From: Acinetobacter rathckeae
GTDB lineage: Bacteria; Pseudomonadota; Gammaproteobacteria; Pseudomonadales; Moraxellaceae
Assembly: GCF_015627125.1 (NCBI RefSeq)
Contig: NZ_VTDO01000002.1
Location: 1 to 64,000 of the forward strand
Direction: 5' to 3'
DNA: 64,000 bases
Within the stretch, counting starts at the first letter, position 1; every line of letters starts with the position of its first letter. Under the pieces are notes generated by a model that saw only the letters and a program-made list of their open reading frames with translations, did not search any database and was not told where the DNA came from. Position numbers and translations under genes: made by a program. This document shows, piece after piece, positions 19,102 through 30,244 of the stretch.

Positions 19102-21507
19102 TTATTTTATGTTTTTAGGTAGTTTGTATGCCACAAGTGCATCACTTACGCCTGTACCCATAAAGTGGTGACCACCTGCCATAATCACGAGGTATTGCTC
19201 GCCATTAATAGAGTAGGTCATTGGTGTTGCTTGTCCACCAGCAGGTAATGTGTCGCTCCAAAGTTCTTTACCTGTTTTAAGATCTATGGCACGGATTTTG
19301 TTGTCTGTCGTTGCTGCAACAAAGATCACACCACCTGCGGTAATAATCGGGCCACCATTGTTTGGTGTACCAATATTAATTGGTAAATGCGTTGCCATAT
19401 TAAATGGGCCATTACGCTCAGCACTACCAAGTGGTTTTTGCCATAAGATTTTTTTAGTGTGTAGATCAATTGCACTCATCATGCCATATGGTGGTTCGCT
19501 ACAAACCATACCCGTTGGGCTAAAGAAAGCACTAATTTCGACACCATAAGGTGTATCAGACATTGGGCGACCTATACCACCAACAGGTTTGTAGTTTTTA
19601 GCATCCATAGACTCCAAACCATCTTTATTGGCTTGAGCACGGGTAATGAGTTGACCATACATCGGTACATTATTCCAGTTGGCAATAATCACACCACGAT
19701 TTGCATCGTAAGCATAACTACCCCAGTCGCTACCACCGTTATTACCAGGATACATAATCCAATGTTTATCTAAACTTGGTGGTGTATCTATGCCTTGATA
19801 ATTTGCTTGACGATATTTGATACGGCATAGCATTTGATCAATGGGTGAAACGCCCCACATTTTGGTTTCATTTAAATCAGGGAAGCCAAGTCGTGGAATG
19901 TCTACAGAAAATGGTTGTGTTGGTGAGCGTGGGTCATCTGCAACGCCATCTGTCGTTGGTACAGGTTTTTCTTCAACTTTGCTTAAAGGTTTTCCTGTTT
20001 CACGGTTGAGAATAAAGGTTTGCCCTAATTTAGTGGGTACGAGCATAGCAGGTACAGGCTTACCAGTACTGTCAGGATAGTCTATTAAGGTGGGCTGTGA
20101 ACCTAAATCTTGATCCCATACATCTTTATGTACGGTTTGGAATTTCCAACGTACATTACCTGTGTCTGGATCTAATGCCACAACAGCATCATTTACGGCT
20201 TCTTCTTCAGGGCTACGCATTGCACTATAGTGATCGGCTGCAGCATTACCCATAGGTACATACACGAGGCCAAGTTTTTCATCGCTCACCATAGGTGACC
20301 AAGAGTTTGGTGTACCACGGCTATATTCTTGCCCATCTTTTGGTTCACTATGGTCATCTGGACGTTTCATGTCCCAAGCCCATTTGAATTTGCCTGTTTC
20401 AGCATCATAGCCACGAATCACCCCCGATGGTGCCCAACGGCGTTGGTTATCACGGACTTCATGGTTCACAATAATCGTATTTTTAACAATCGTGACAGGT
20501 GAGGTGACAGAAACAAATCCTGGTACGGTATAGCCTAATCCTTTGTTTAAGTCAGTTGTGCCATGTTCACCAAAGTTTTCACAGGGTTGACCTGTTTCGG
20601 TATCGAGTGCAATCAGACGCATGTCAAGCGTACCAAGTACAATGCGTGTATGGCAGGCTTGACCTGTTGGAATGGTTTTTGATTCGTAATAGGTTAGGCC
20701 ACGGCATGCTGCAGTATAAGGGATACTTTTATAAGCAACGTTTGACTTAAACTTCCAGACTTCTTTACCTGTAGCAGGGTCAATACGGCTAACATTGTTG
20801 GTCGCACTACACACATATAAACCATTGCCTACTTTGATCGGGGTGTGTTCTGCAGCCCAAAGGTCTTTTTTACCTGCAGGTGGTAAATCACCTGTGTGAT
20901 AAACCCACGCACGTTGTAAATCTTTAGCATTGTCTGCATTAATTTGTTGAAGTGGTGAATAGCGTGTTGCGTTGGCATCACGACCGTAATATTTCCAGTC
21001 GGAGTCTGCCTGCGTTGGGTCATTATTATTGGTATTGGTGAGCGCTTGAGTTGGAAAGGCTTCATCTGATGAATATTCGTTATGTGGTAAAAATGCAAGC
21101 ACGAGTGCAACTGCAAAACACACAGCGATAATCGATGTGAGTGTATAAGCCAACTTTTTGCGTATACCTTGACCAATATAAGGTAATAGTAAGGTTAAGA
21201 AGAAGGCCAAAACTGCAAATAATGCTAAGCGAGGAATCCAACCCCAAAACCGTGACCCTGTTTCATAGATGGTCCACGCAATGGTGGCAACGAAAAACAC
21301 CCCAAAAATATGGGCACCAATCAGTTTATCCTTAAACAGCAGTAGCCCTGAAACGACCAATGCAAGCCCTGAAAGTAGGTAATACCAAGAGCCACCGAGT
21401 GTGCTCAGGTAAATACCACCAAACAATAAAGGCAATGCAATGAGTATGACGATCACAGCAAAAATTTTTGTCAGCACGATGTGCATTTGTGTCTTTGGTA
21501 TATCCAT
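19102..21507 (-). CDS. gcd: Membrane-bound PQQ-dependent glucose dehydrogenase (glucose/quinate/shikimate family)
   Basis: An 801-residue quinoprotein. Family members oxidise glucose to gluconolactone in the periplasm and pass electrons to ubiquinone. The start ATG 21507 has GGAGGG five bases upstream. The first 145 residues hold five hydrophobic helices. The PQQ propeller domain then begins around WKYYGRDANATRYSPL. The catalytic-region motif HKDVWDQDLGSQP corresponds to the Asp-containing WDxD segment of the family, and the C-terminus has GGQATPMTYSINGEQY and VIMAGGHHF. Quinate or shikimate dehydrogenase is the main alternative; the N-terminal residues agree with what I recall of Acinetobacter gcd. 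No pqq biosynthesis gene is in the window. Confidence 0.88.
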   Translation of the reverse strand: MDIPKTQMHIVLTKIFAVIVILIALPLLFGGIYLSTLGGSWYYLLSGLALVVSGLLLFKDKLIGAHIFGVFFVATIAWTIYETGSRFWGWIPRLALFAVLAFFLTLLLPYIGQGIRKKLAYTLTSIIAVCFAVALVLAFLPHNEYSSDEAFPTQALTNTNNNDPTQADSDWKYYGRDANATRYSPLQQINADNAKDLQRAWVYHTGDLPPAGKKDLWAAEHTPIKVGNGLYVCSATNNVSRIDPATGKEVWKFKSNVAYKSIPYTAACRGLTYYESKTIPTGQACHTRIVLGTLDMRLIALDTETGQPCENFGEHGTTDLNKGLGYTVPGFVSVTSPVTIVKNTIIVNHEVRDNQRRWAPSGVIRGYDAETGKFKWAWDMKRPDDHSEPKDGQEYSRGTPNSWSPMVSDEKLGLVYVPMGNAAADHYSAMRSPEEEAVNDAVVALDPDTGNVRWKFQTVHKDVWDQDLGSQPTLIDYPDSTGKPVPAMLVPTKLGQTFILNRETGKPLSKVEEKPVPTTDGVADDPRSPTQPFSVDIPRLGFPDLNETKMWGVSPIDQMLCRIKYRQANYQGIDTPPSLDKHWIMYPGNNGGSDWGSYAYDANRGVIIANWNNVPMYGQLITRAQANKDGLESMDAKNYKPVGGIGRPMSDTPYGVEISAFFSPTGMVCSEPPYGMMSAIDLHTKKILWQKPLGSAERNGPFNMATHLPINIGTPNNGGPIITAGGVIFVAATTDNKIRAIDLKTGKELWSDTLPAGGQATPMTYSINGEQYLVIMAGGHHFMGTGVSDALVAYKLPKNIK

Positions 21508-21596
21508 TTAACCCTCCAAAAGACTTAGTTATTGTATTTACGTTTTTAAAATATGATGTATAACCACTTTGGGTTACTCATATGATTGAAGTGCAT

Positions 21597-21633
21597 CATC
21601 ATTGATGTATCCCTGTTATTTGAATCAATGATG
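21597..21633. promoter_or_regulatory. 10-bp inverted repeat upstream of gcd
   Basis: CATCATTGAT (21597-21606) is exactly complementary to 21624-21633 across 17 bases. It lies about 90-125 bases before the gcd start, where an operator could sit; it could equally be a leader hairpin. Confidence 0.4.
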
Positions 21634-21694
21634 GCCTATTGTTTATTTTAGTGAAGTTATGGTTTTATCATAATATGATATTGTTAGGTTATTG

Positions 21695-21739
21695 TCACAG
21701 TATATCGGTGTTCGGTAAGTATCAGACAATATACTGTGA
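21695..21739. other. 11-bp inverted repeat after copZ
   Basis: TCACAGTATAT (21695-21705) pairs exactly with 21729-21739 across a 23-base loop. It lies 18 bases past the copZ stop and probably marks the end of that transcript, although it lacks a T-run. Confidence 0.45.
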
Positions 21740-21757
21740 TGCTGTTCAAGTTTTTAT

Positions 21758-21952
21758 TTAAATCTGAGTTGCAGGAAAATCATCGGCATCGAGTGCCTTT
21801 TTAATACGACTTGCATCTAAATGTGAGGTGACCTCAATGGTTTTATGCTCTAAGTCTGCCTTGACTTGGGCATTAGGATCTACATCTTGAATGCTCGCAG
21901 TGACACCACGTACACAACCGCCACAGGTCATATTGGGAATATGAAATTTCAT
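21758..21952 (-). CDS. copZ: CopZ-like heavy-metal-associated copper chaperone
   Basis: A 64-residue single HMA (ferredoxin-fold) domain that binds one Cu(I) and hands it to the P-type ATPase. The metal site NMTCGGC (MxCxxC) is at residues 7-13. The start ATG 21952 has GGAGTAA upstream. The gene is divergent from copA, and its promoter contains a CueR-type operator with 19-bp spacing, so it should be switched on by copper together with copA. The length and fold are typical. It could in principle serve another soft metal, but the neighbours argue for copper. Confidence 0.92.
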   Translation of the reverse strand: MKFHIPNMTCGGCVRGVTASIQDVDPNAQVKADLEHKTIEVTSHLDASRIKKALDADDFPATQI

Positions 21953-21985
21953 GGGTTACTCCATTAATTTTGTTTTTGAAAGGTC

Positions 21986-22016
21986 ATTGTAAACCTGACC
22001 ATTGTGGTAAGGTCAA
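21986..22016 (-). promoter_or_regulatory. CueR-type promoter/operator driving copZ
   Basis: On the minus strand TTGACC (22016-22011), a 19-bp spacer and TACAAT (21991-21986) form a MerR-family promoter. The spacer contains the dyad ACCTTACC-N5-GGTCAGGT (7 of 8 arm positions matching) at 21993-22013, as in copper-responsive CueR operators. Confidence 0.85.
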
Positions 22017-22021
22017 TAGGC

Positions 22022-22052
22022 TTGACCTTGCCATACTGTCAAGGTTTAATCT
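22022..22052 (+). promoter_or_regulatory. CueR-type promoter/operator driving copA-cueR
   Basis: TTGACC (22022-22027), a 19-bp spacer and TAATCT (22047-22052) form a MerR-family promoter. The 21-bp dyad ACCTTG-N9-CAAGGT at 22025-22045 has perfect arms. Confidence 0.87.
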
Positions 22053-22088
22053 AAGTAAAATTAATTAAACATGCCGTATAGGTCAACC

Positions 22089-24551
22089 ATGAATCACACA
22101 ACAATAGACCATATTGAACTTCGTATTACAGGCATGAGTTGTGCATCATGCGTTGGCCGAGTAGAAAAGGCATTAAAAAAACAAGTCGCGGTCAGCGAAG
22201 TGAGTGTGAATTTGGCCACCGAAAAAGCGGTGATATGGGGTGATCATTTAGACCGCCAACAGTTGGTTGCATGTATTCAAAAAGCAGGCTACGACGTTGA
22301 AGACGTACAGACACATAATATTGTGTTAGATATACAAGGTTTAAGCTGTGCCTCATGTGTTGGGCGAGCAGAAAAGGCGTTATTAAAAGTACAAGGTGTG
22401 CAAAATGTCGTGGTAAATTTAGCCACCAATCAAGCCCATATTATTGCTAATACTGATGTTGCTGTTTCGAGTTTAATGACAGCCATTGAGCGTGCAGGCT
22501 ATGGTGCAACTGTGGTTGCACAGGCAGAGCCACAACAAAAAACACCTACAGATCAATCACAGGTTTTACTGCATCAGCTAATACAAGCGACTGTACTGAC
22601 GATACCAGTGATGTTGTTGTCTATGCTTGGTCATGTGTCTATGGCTTGGCAGCAATGGCTCGACCATGTTTTAGGTCAATCTTTAAATTGGTGGTTGCAA
22701 GGGCTTTTGGTCAGCATTATTTTATGTTTTCCTGCACGACAGTTTTATAAAAAAGGTATACCTGCATTGCTACGCCGTGCACCAGACATGAACGCCTTGG
22801 TGGCGGTAGGTACATTAGCAGCATATCTTTATTCAGTCATTGCAACAGTTCTGCCACAGTGGTTACCACCTCAGGCAGTACATGTATACTTTGAAGCCGC
22901 TGCCATGATTGTAACGCTAATTTTGTTGGGGCGTTATTTAGAGGCAAGAGCGAAAGGGCAAACCACGCAAGCCATACAGCAACTGATTGGCCTACAACCG
23001 ACAATCGCGCATGTGAAAAAGGGTACTGTGATTGAAGACATTGCTATTGCTGATGTCACTTTAGACATGCAAGTGTTGGTCTATGCCGGTGAAAAAATGC
23101 CTGTTGATGGTGTGGTGCTTGTAGGTCAAAGTGTAGTCGATGAGTCGATGCTTACAGGTGAGCCTTTAGCCGTAAAAAAACACGAGGGTGAGCATGTCAG
23201 TGCGGGTACAATCAATCAAACGGGGGTACTTGAAGTCCAAGTCAAAGCCCTGCATCAAAATACGTTACTGGCACAGATTATTCAGCTTGTCGAACAGGCA
23301 CAGGCCAGTAAACTGCCCATACAGGCATGGGTAGATAAAATCACGCTGTGGTTTGTTCCTGTGATTATGTGCATTGCTGTGTTGACAGGTCTTGTTTGGT
23401 GGGTGTTTGGGCCAAGCCCATCTATTTCTTATGCATTGGTCAATGCCGTTGCGGTATTAATTGTTGCTTGCCCTTGTGCGATGGGGCTTGCAACCCCTAC
23501 CTCAATTATGGTGGCCACAGGAAAAGGCGCACAAATGGGCGTGCTTTTTCGTCAGGGTGCCGCATTACAGCAACTCAAAGAAGTCAAAGCGGTGGGAGTA
23601 GATAAGACAGGCACACTCACACAAGGCAAACCGACCTTAACCGATTTTATTTGTTTAGATGAGCAGCACAAAAGCCAAATTCTACAATATGTGGCTTCGG
23701 TTGAGCAGTATGCAAACCACCCGCTTGCCACAGCTATTGTGGATTATGTAAAACAGCAAAAGCTTGCACTATTTCACGCGACGCAAGTAGAAACGCTAAC
23801 AGGATTGGGTATACAGGCAACGGTTCAAGATAAAAAGCTACAGATTGGTGCTGACCGTTTTATGGCACAGTTAAATATAGATATTTCAGTATTTAACGTA
23901 CAGGCGGAGCAACTGGCACAGCAAGCTAAATCGCCAATTTATGTAGCGATAGATGGTATGCTTGTAGCTATATTGGCTGTGGCTGACCCGATAAAAGAAA
24001 CCAGTACAAAAGTTGTGCAACAGTTACAAGATTTGGGTCTGAAAGTGGTGATGATTACCGGCGATCAGCAAAATACCGCCCAAGCGATTGCCAAGACTTT
24101 ACATATTGATGATGTGATTGCAGGGGTGATGCCATCGGGTAAAGTAGATGCTATAAAAAGCTTACAACAAAAATATGGCAAGGTGGCCTATATTGGTGAT
24201 GGCATTAACGACGCCCCAGCTTTAGCGCATGCCGACGTTGGGCTTGCGATTGGTACAGGCACAGATATTGCCATAGAATCTGCCGATGTGGTGTTAATGT
24301 CAGGTGATTTAAAAGCAGCGGTAGATGCCATTGCATTGAGTCAAGCGACCATACGTAATATTCAGCAAAATTTATTTTGGGCGTTTATTTATAATATTGC
24401 ACTGATTCCTGTGGCGGCAGGCGTGTTGTACCCATATACGCATATTTTATTGTCGCCGATGGTGGCGGCGGCGGCAATGGCGATGTCTTCGGTATTTGTC
24501 TTGACTAATGCACTGCGTTTAAAAGGCTTTCGTTCAGACGATAATGGTTGA
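22089..24551 (+). CDS. copA: Cu(I)-exporting P1B-type ATPase
   Basis: An 820-residue inner-membrane pump that exports Cu(I) from the cytoplasm using ATP. Two N-terminal HMA domains carry GMSCASC (residues 15-21) and GLSCASC (about residue 83). The membrane metal site is ACPCAMG near residue 460, the phosphorylation site DKTGTLT near 505, and the hinge GDGINDAP near 703. I start at ATG 22089, which lies about 30 bases after the predicted transcription start; an in-frame ATG at 22071 has no ribosome site. cueR follows after 8 bases, so the pump and its regulator form an operon under the CueR promoter at 22022-22052. Confidence 0.96.
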   Translation: MNHTTIDHIELRITGMSCASCVGRVEKALKKQVAVSEVSVNLATEKAVIWGDHLDRQQLVACIQKAGYDVEDVQTHNIVLDIQGLSCASCVGRAEKALLKVQGVQNVVVNLATNQAHIIANTDVAVSSLMTAIERAGYGATVVAQAEPQQKTPTDQSQVLLHQLIQATVLTIPVMLLSMLGHVSMAWQQWLDHVLGQSLNWWLQGLLVSIILCFPARQFYKKGIPALLRRAPDMNALVAVGTLAAYLYSVIATVLPQWLPPQAVHVYFEAAAMIVTLILLGRYLEARAKGQTTQAIQQLIGLQPTIAHVKKGTVIEDIAIADVTLDMQVLVYAGEKMPVDGVVLVGQSVVDESMLTGEPLAVKKHEGEHVSAGTINQTGVLEVQVKALHQNTLLAQIIQLVEQAQASKLPIQAWVDKITLWFVPVIMCIAVLTGLVWWVFGPSPSISYALVNAVAVLIVACPCAMGLATPTSIMVATGKGAQMGVLFRQGAALQQLKEVKAVGVDKTGTLTQGKPTLTDFICLDEQHKSQILQYVASVEQYANHPLATAIVDYVKQQKLALFHATQVETLTGLGIQATVQDKKLQIGADRFMAQLNIDISVFNVQAEQLAQQAKSPIYVAIDGMLVAILAVADPIKETSTKVVQQLQDLGLKVVMITGDQQNTAQAIAKTLHIDDVIAGVMPSGKVDAIKSLQQKYGKVAYIGDGINDAPALAHADVGLAIGTGTDIAIESADVVLMSGDLKAAVDAIALSQATIRNIQQNLFWAFIYNIALIPVAAGVLYPYTHILLSPMVAAAAMAMSSVFVLTNALRLKGFRSDDNG

Positions 24552-24559
24552 GGTGTGTC

Positions 24560-24967
24560 ATGAATATTGGGCAAGTGTCAAAGCGTTTAGGACTTTCAAG
24601 TAAAATGATTCGGTACTATGAAAGTGTCGGTTTATTAACCCAAGTCGAGCGTAGCAGTGCAGGCTATCGAATTTATCATGAAAAACACATCGAGACGCTA
24701 CAGTTTATTTTGCATGCCAAAGCACTGCATTTTTCAACAGAACAAATGAAATATTTATTGCAGTTATGGCAAAACCAAACCAGACACAGTGCCGATGTGA
24801 AAGCGTTTGCACAGGCACATATTGGCAAATTAAATGCACAAATACAGCAATTAGAGGGCATGGTCAGTTTGTTAAAACAGGCTGTGTCATGTTGTGCAGG
24901 AAATACAGAAGCTGATTGTCCAATTTTAGATAAAATTGCACAGGGTAAAACGCAAGCAAGTACATAA
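24560..24967 (+). CDS. cueR: CueR-like copper-responsive MerR-family regulator
   Basis: A 135-residue dimeric activator that senses Cu(I) and remodels the overlong 19-bp promoter spacer. The start is ATG 24560 (MNIGQVSKRLGLSSKMIRYYESVGLL), with TGAGGTG upstream. The winged-helix DNA-binding region is at residues 1-70, followed by the dimer helix. The metal loop reads SCCAGNTEADCPIL, giving the two Cys spaced as in CueR and no sign of the Hg-type third ligand. Two matching operators lie upstream of copA and copZ. Because it is in the copA operon, it should be autoregulated. Confidence 0.93.
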   Translation: MNIGQVSKRLGLSSKMIRYYESVGLLTQVERSSAGYRIYHEKHIETLQFILHAKALHFSTEQMKYLLQLWQNQTRHSADVKAFAQAHIGKLNAQIQQLEGMVSLLKQAVSCCAGNTEADCPILDKIAQGKTQAST

Positions 24968-25079
24968 AATGATGATAAAAAATCAGTGTAAAAAACAGTG
25001 TGTTTGTATAGAAAGTATTCACACCATCTGGTCAAACTATGTATATAATGCATAGACACTACAGTGGATAGAGCGAGTT

Positions 25080-26276
25080 ATGTTTCAGCATGTTGAGCCT
25101 TATGCAGGCGACCCAATCTTAACATTAATGGAAAAATTCCAAAAAGATGAACGCGATAACAAAGTTAATTTAAGTATTGGCTTGTATTACAATGAACAAA
25201 GCGTTGTACCACAATTTAATGCTGTAAAAACCGTGGCATTAGAGGTAGGTAAAAATGTAGATAAAGCCAAACTTTATTTACCAATGTCTGGTTTAAAAAC
25301 CTATTGCGATGCAACACAAGCCTTATTGTTGGGTAATGACAGCAAAGCACGTGCTGAAAAGCGTGCTGTAACCATTCAAACTTTGGGTGGTTCAGGTGCG
25401 CTTAAAATTGGTGCAGATTTTCTAAAAAAATACTTTCCAACATCTAAAGTGTGGGTAAGCCAACCAACATGGGAAAATCATATTGCGATTTTCCAAGGGG
25501 CTGGTTTTGAAACAGCAGAGTACCCATACTTTGATGCAGAAACTAATGGTGTTGCATTTGAAAAAATGTTAGAAACACTCAAATCACTTCCTGAAAATGA
25601 CGTGGTGTTATTACACCCATGTTGTCATAACCCAACAGGTGCAGATTTAGTCCCTGAGCAATGGGATCAAGTGATTGAAGTGCTGATTAAAGGCAAACTT
25701 ATTCCTTTCCTAGACATTGCGTATCAAGGTTTTGCTGAAGATTTAGCGAAAGATGCATACTTAATTCGTGCACTAGATAAAGCAGGTGCACAATTTATTT
25801 TAAGCAACTCGTTCTCTAAGATTTTCTCATTATATGGCGAACGTGTTGGTGGTTTAACCGTTGTGTCTGAAGATGCAGCCTCAGCAGAAAGCGTATTTGG
25901 TCAACTGAAAGCCACTGTACGCCGTGTGTATTCAAATCCACCAACGACAGGTGCATTATTGGTCAGTGGTGTACTGAACGATGATAGCTTACGTGCAGAT
26001 TGGGAAGCTGAGTTAAAAGGTATGGCAGAGCGTATTGCAAAAATGCGTACTGTTTTACGTGATGAGTTAGTGAAACGTATTCCAAACAAAGACTTTGATT
26101 ACCTTGTAAAACAACGTGGTATGTTTAGCTACACAGGTTTAACTGCTGAACAAGCAGATAAACTACGTGAAGAACATGCAGTATATTTACTACGTAGTGG
26201 TCGTATGTGTGTTGCTGGTTTAAATGAAAAGAATGTCTATTATGTTGCTGATGCAATCGCAAAAGTTTTAGCATAA
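25080..26276 (+). CDS. tyrB: Aromatic/aspartate aminotransferase (class I, PLP)
   Basis: This 398-residue transaminase is of the TyrB/AspC type and exchanges amino groups between 2-oxoglutarate and tyrosine, phenylalanine or aspartate. The N-terminus [20 protein letters not shown] is typical. NPTGAD is in the cofactor-anchoring region, and the PLP-binding lysine is in [16 protein letters not shown] near residue 247. The C-terminal Arg region [10 protein letters not shown] binds the carboxylate. It starts at ATG 25080. The neighbours (cueR upstream, convergent betA) are unrelated. TyrB versus AspC specificity cannot be told from sequence alone. Confidence 0.88.
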   Translation: MFQHVEPYAGDPILTLMEKFQKDERDNKVNLSIGLYYNEQSVVPQFNAVKTVALEVGKNVDKAKLYLPMSGLKTYCDATQALLLGNDSKARAEKRAVTIQTLGGSGALKIGADFLKKYFPTSKVWVSQPTWENHIAIFQGAGFETAEYPYFDAETNGVAFEKMLETLKSLPENDVVLLHPCCHNPTGADLVPEQWDQVIEVLIKGKLIPFLDIAYQGFAEDLAKDAYLIRALDKAGAQFILSNSFSKIFSLYGERVGGLTVVSEDAASAESVFGQLKATVRRVYSNPPTTGALLVSGVLNDDSLRADWEAELKGMAERIAKMRTVLRDELVKRIPNKDFDYLVKQRGMFSYTGLTAEQADKLREEHAVYLLRSGRMCVAGLNEKNVYYVADAIAKVLA

Positions 26277-26287
26277 TTGTACTGAAT

Positions 26288-26321
26288 AAAAAATGGCGAC
26301 TGTGATAGTCGCCATTTTTTT
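26288..26321. terminator. Bidirectional intrinsic terminator between tyrB and betA
   Basis: A perfect 14-bp stem from AAAAAATGGCGACT (26288-26301) with 26307-26320 around GTGAT, with A- and T-runs, between two convergent genes. Confidence 0.92.
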
Positions 26322-26332
26322 GTCTGTGATTT

Positions 26333-28039
26333 TTATTGCATTTGTTCTACAGTAAACTCACGTTGTGGTGCAGTACGCACAGGTGCATCACCTGCTTTGT
26401 GATAACCCGCAGTAGAGCGTGGTAGTTTTTGACCACGTATCGCATCTGCAATTTTTTCACCAATCATGATGGTAGTTGCATTTAAGTTACCGGTAATAAT
26501 GATTGGCATGATTGAGGCATCGACAACACGTAAACCTTCTAGGCCATGTACACGACCTTCATGGTCAACTACGGACATATCATCATGACCCATTTTACAG
26601 CTACCACATGGGTGATACGCCGTTTCTGCATGGGTACGTACAAATTCATCAAGCTGTTCATCTGTAACCACATCTTTACCCGGACTAATTTCACGACCAC
26701 GGTATTCGTCTAGTGCAGGTTGATGCATGATTTCACGCGTAAGACGAATACAGTCACGGAACTCTTGCCAATCTTGTTCGGTAGACATGTAGTTAAACAA
26801 AATGCTTGGGTGGTCATGTGGGTTCAGTGATTTAATCTGTACACGACCACGTGATGGTGAACGCATAGAACCAACATGGGCTTGGAAGCCGTGTTCTTGT
26901 ACGCCGTTTGTACCATTATAATTAATGGCTACAGGCAAGAAGTGGTACTGGATATTTGGCCATTCAAATTCAGGGCGACTACGAATGAAACCGCCTGCCT
27001 CAAATTGGTTTGATGCCCCAACACCTGTACCTAAGAACATCCACTCAGCCCCAATCTTAGGCTGATTTTGCCATTGAAGTGCAGGGTAGAGGGATACTGG
27101 TTTTTTAGATGCATATTGTAAATATAGCTCTAAATGGTCTTGTAAGTTTTCACCAACCCCTGGCAACTCGTGAACCACAGGAATAGACAACGAGTCCAAT
27201 AATGCTTTAGGGCCAACCCCTGAGCGTTGTAAAATTTGCGGTGAAGCAATTGTACCTGAGCTAATCAATACTTCTTTACGTGCATTGACTGTAATAGGTG
27301 TTGTACTGCTACCATGTAAATACTGAACACCAATGGCTTTTTTACCTGAAAACAGCACTTTGTCTGTCACAGCATGGGTGACAATGGTGAGGTTTTTACG
27401 TGGTTTTGCAAGGTCTAAGTAGCCACGAGCGGTACTTGAACGGCGACCTTGTGGAGTCACGGTACGGTCCATTGGGCCAAAGCCTTCTTGTTGATAACCA
27501 TTTAAGTCATCTGTACGTGGGTAGCCTGCTTGTACACCTGCTTCAACCATGGCATGAAATAAGACATTATTGCCTTCTTTTGGTGTAGTCACACATACAG
27601 GGCCTTCGCCACCGTGGTAGTCATTTTCACCAATGTCACGCGTTTCGGCTTTACGGTAGTACGGTAAACAATCTGCATAAGACCATTGTTCTAAACCTTT
27701 TAGCTTTGACCAACCGTCTAAGTCCATGGCATTACCACGAATGTAGCACATACCATTAATGAGTGATGAACCACCTAGGCCTTTACCACGGCCACATTCC
27801 ATACGGCGGTTGTTCATATTTGGTTCTGGGTCAGTTTCATACGCCCAGTTATAGCGACGACCTTGCAGTGGAAATGCCAATGCTGCAGGCATTTGGGTGC
27901 GGAAATCTGCACGGTAGTCAGGGCCACCTGCTTCAAGAAGCAGTACAGTGACGTTTTCGTCTTCAGTGAGGCGAGTTGCAAGTACGTTCCCTGCTGAGCC
28001 TGCACCGACAACAATATAATCAAATTCTTGGTTTGCCAT
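26333..28039 (-). CDS. betA: Choline dehydrogenase
   Basis: A 568-residue FAD flavoenzyme of the GMC family. It oxidises choline to betaine aldehyde and on to glycine betaine, feeding electrons to the respiratory chain at the membrane. The FAD-binding GAGSAG motif is at residues 12-17 in [15 protein letters not shown]. The GMC signatures and the C-terminal active-site region HPCGSCKMG and [13 protein letters not shown] are present. It starts at ATG 28039 with AAGGAT upstream. It is the last gene of a betI-betB-betA operon, 48 bases after betB, and is expected to be derepressed by choline. Confidence 0.96.
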   Translation of the reverse strand: MANQEFDYIVVGAGSAGNVLATRLTEDENVTVLLLEAGGPDYRADFRTQMPAALAFPLQGRRYNWAYETDPEPNMNNRRMECGRGKGLGGSSLINGMCYIRGNAMDLDGWSKLKGLEQWSYADCLPYYRKAETRDIGENDYHGGEGPVCVTTPKEGNNVLFHAMVEAGVQAGYPRTDDLNGYQQEGFGPMDRTVTPQGRRSSTARGYLDLAKPRKNLTIVTHAVTDKVLFSGKKAIGVQYLHGSSTTPITVNARKEVLISSGTIASPQILQRSGVGPKALLDSLSIPVVHELPGVGENLQDHLELYLQYASKKPVSLYPALQWQNQPKIGAEWMFLGTGVGASNQFEAGGFIRSRPEFEWPNIQYHFLPVAINYNGTNGVQEHGFQAHVGSMRSPSRGRVQIKSLNPHDHPSILFNYMSTEQDWQEFRDCIRLTREIMHQPALDEYRGREISPGKDVVTDEQLDEFVRTHAETAYHPCGSCKMGHDDMSVVDHEGRVHGLEGLRVVDASIMPIIITGNLNATTIMIGEKIADAIRGQKLPRSTAGYHKAGDAPVRTAPQREFTVEQMQ

Positions 28040-28087
28040 GTTTAAAGTATCCTTATTTTGATGGTGAATTTCTGTTTTATCTATGTT

Positions 28088-29566
28088 TTAGCTTGGCGAA
28101 AAAATAGATTGATATTCACCCATTTCAACTTGAACAGATTTAATGCGAGTGTAATGATTCAGCGACACTAAGCCATTTTCACGACCAACCCCTGACTGTT
28201 TGTAACCGCCGACTGGCATTTCAGCAGGTGATTCACCCCATGTGTTAATCCAGCAAATACCTGCTTCAATTTGATGAATGATTTGGTGTGCTTTGTTAAC
28301 GTTTTCAGTCACAACACCTGCTGCAAGACCTAATGGCGTGTTGTTGGCACGTTCGATCACTTCGGCTTCTGTGTCATAGCTTAAAATGCTCATCACTGGG
28401 CCAAAGATTTCATCTGTAACAATCGACATGTCATCTTTACAGTCTGTAAAAATGGTCGGTTCGATATATGCACCTTGGGCTAAAGCAGGGTTTGTTGCAC
28501 GTTGACCACCACATAGCAGTGTTGCACCCTGAGCTTTGCCTTTTTCAATATAAGACAGCACTTTGTCTAAGTGTGGGAAGCTTGAAAGCGGACCCATGTT
28601 AGTCTCTGCAAGCATTGGATCACCAACTTTCACATAAGGAATTCGCTCAAGTAATGCTTTTTCAAAATCTGCTTTGAGTGCTTTTGGTACAAAAACACGC
28701 GTGCCATTGGTACACACTTGGCCTGTGCTAAAGAAGTTGGCCATCATGGCAATGTCTGCTGCACGTTCAAGGTTGGCATCTTCACAAATAATCAGTGGTG
28801 ATTTTCCGCCAAGCTCCATCGTCACTTCTTTGAGTGATGAGCTTGCTGCGGTCGCCATAACCTTTTTACCTGTAGCCACTGAACCTGTGAAAGATATTTT
28901 TTCAATGCTTGGGTGAGATGCAATCATTGCACCCACATCACCTAAGCCTTGTACCACATTAAATACGCCGTTTGGTACGCCTGCTTCGGTATAGATTTCT
29001 GCCAGTTTATACGCTGTTAGTGGGGTAAATTCACTTGGTTTAAAAATCATGGCATTACCTGCAGCCAGTGCAGGTGAAGACTTCCATAAAGCAATTTGGA
29101 TTGGGTAGTTCCATGCACCAATACCTGCCACTACGCCTAATGGCTCACGGCGAGTATAGAAAAAGCTGCTGTCACGTAGAGGTTGTTGTTCACCTTGAAT
29201 CGCTGTTGCTAGACCTGCGTAATATTCTAAAACATCCGCACCTGTCACAATGTCTACAGTCGATGTTTCAGAAAATGCTTTGCCTGAGTCTGTGGTTTCT
29301 AGTGTAGCTAATTCATCGTTACGCTCACGGAGTATGTCTACGGCTTTACGTAAAATACGGGCACGTTCTACTGCTGTTTTTGCTGCCCAAATTTTTTGAC
29401 CTTGTTGTGCACTCTCGACTGCTTTGTCGATATCTTGTTGAGATGCACTTTGTATTTGAGCAATGACTTCGCCGTTGGCAGGGTTGATGCTTTCAAAGCT
29501 TTGACCACTGGTGGCTTCAACATATTGACCGTGAATGTAGAGGGAATACACTGGAATGTTAGACAT
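28088..29566 (-). CDS. betB: Betaine aldehyde dehydrogenase
   Basis: A 492-residue NAD(P)-dependent aldehyde dehydrogenase that converts betaine aldehyde to the osmoprotectant glycine betaine. The catalytic Cys is in [13 protein letters not shown] near residue 280 and the general-base Glu in [11 protein letters not shown] about 35 residues before it. The oxyanion Asn region is in [14 protein letters not shown]. The start ATG 29566 has GGAGAA upstream. The gene begins three bases after betI ends, so the two are translationally close, and betA follows. Confidence 0.96.
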   Translation of the reverse strand: MSNIPVYSLYIHGQYVEATSGQSFESINPANGEVIAQIQSASQQDIDKAVESAQQGQKIWAAKTAVERARILRKAVDILRERNDELATLETTDSGKAFSETSTVDIVTGADVLEYYAGLATAIQGEQQPLRDSSFFYTRREPLGVVAGIGAWNYPIQIALWKSSPALAAGNAMIFKPSEFTPLTAYKLAEIYTEAGVPNGVFNVVQGLGDVGAMIASHPSIEKISFTGSVATGKKVMATAASSSLKEVTMELGGKSPLIICEDANLERAADIAMMANFFSTGQVCTNGTRVFVPKALKADFEKALLERIPYVKVGDPMLAETNMGPLSSFPHLDKVLSYIEKGKAQGATLLCGGQRATNPALAQGAYIEPTIFTDCKDDMSIVTDEIFGPVMSILSYDTEAEVIERANNTPLGLAAGVVTENVNKAHQIIHQIEAGICWINTWGESPAEMPVGGYKQSGVGRENGLVSLNHYTRIKSVQVEMGEYQSIFSPS

Positions 29567-29569
29567 GGT

Positions 29570-30199
29570 TTAATTCTCCGTCAGTTTCTGATCTGTGTTG
29601 ATATGCATTTCTAAATATTGGTAGGCAATATGTCTTGCCTGTGCGACATCAAATTTTTCTTGATGGCTCATGAGGCTTGCACGTAGCCATAACCCATCAA
29701 TGAGTGCTGCAAGGCCTTGGGTAATGGTATCGACCTGCATGGGTATAACGAGCTGTTGTAAATGGTACTTTAAGTTTGAGTATGAACGATGACTGTTGAT
29801 ACGTTGTAAACGCTGCAATTCAGGCATGTGCATACTTGCAGTCCAAAACTCTAACCAGAGCCGCATGGCTTTGGCACTGGTTTGGCTGGTGTCAAAATTT
29901 GAATCAATAATCGCTTGAATCTGTGAAGTTGCATCAATTGCACGTTTGGCCTTGTATTGCACAGTTTTACGTTGTAACTCAGCCAGCATTTCACGCATGC
30001 ATGCAGTAATCAAGCCTTGTTTGTCGCCAAAATAATGACTCACAATACCTGTAGACAGACCTGCTTGGGCTGCAATTTTAGCCAAAGTGGTATTTGTGAG
30101 TCCAAGTGTTGCAATCACTTCAAAAGCAGCTTGAATGATTTGTTCACGCCGAACATGTTCGGGTTGTATACGACTATTTTTGGCTTCGTTGACACTCAT
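29570..30199 (-). CDS. betI: BetI-like TetR-family choline-responsive repressor
   Basis: A 209-residue TetR-family repressor of the glycine betaine genes, released by choline. I choose ATG 30199 (MSVNEAKNSRIQPEHVRREQII). The frame is open for 22 more codons upstream, but they overlap the operator and lack family likeness. The N-terminal helix-turn-helix reads TLAKIAAQAGLSTGIVSHYFGDKQGLI, and the C-terminal half is the choline-binding dimer domain. The divergent betT gene and a perfect 9-4-9 palindrome 46 bases before the start support autoregulation and control of both sides. Confidence 0.95.
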   Translation of the reverse strand: MSVNEAKNSRIQPEHVRREQIIQAAFEVIATLGLTNTTLAKIAAQAGLSTGIVSHYFGDKQGLITACMREMLAELQRKTVQYKAKRAIDATSQIQAIIDSNFDTSQTSAKAMRLWLEFWTASMHMPELQRLQRINSHRSYSNLKYHLQQLVIPMQVDTITQGLAALIDGLWLRASLMSHQEKFDVAQARHIAYQYLEMHINTDQKLTEN

Positions 30200-30244
30200 A
30201 ATGACATATAAAAATAGATGCGATTGACAAATAGTGTAACACTC

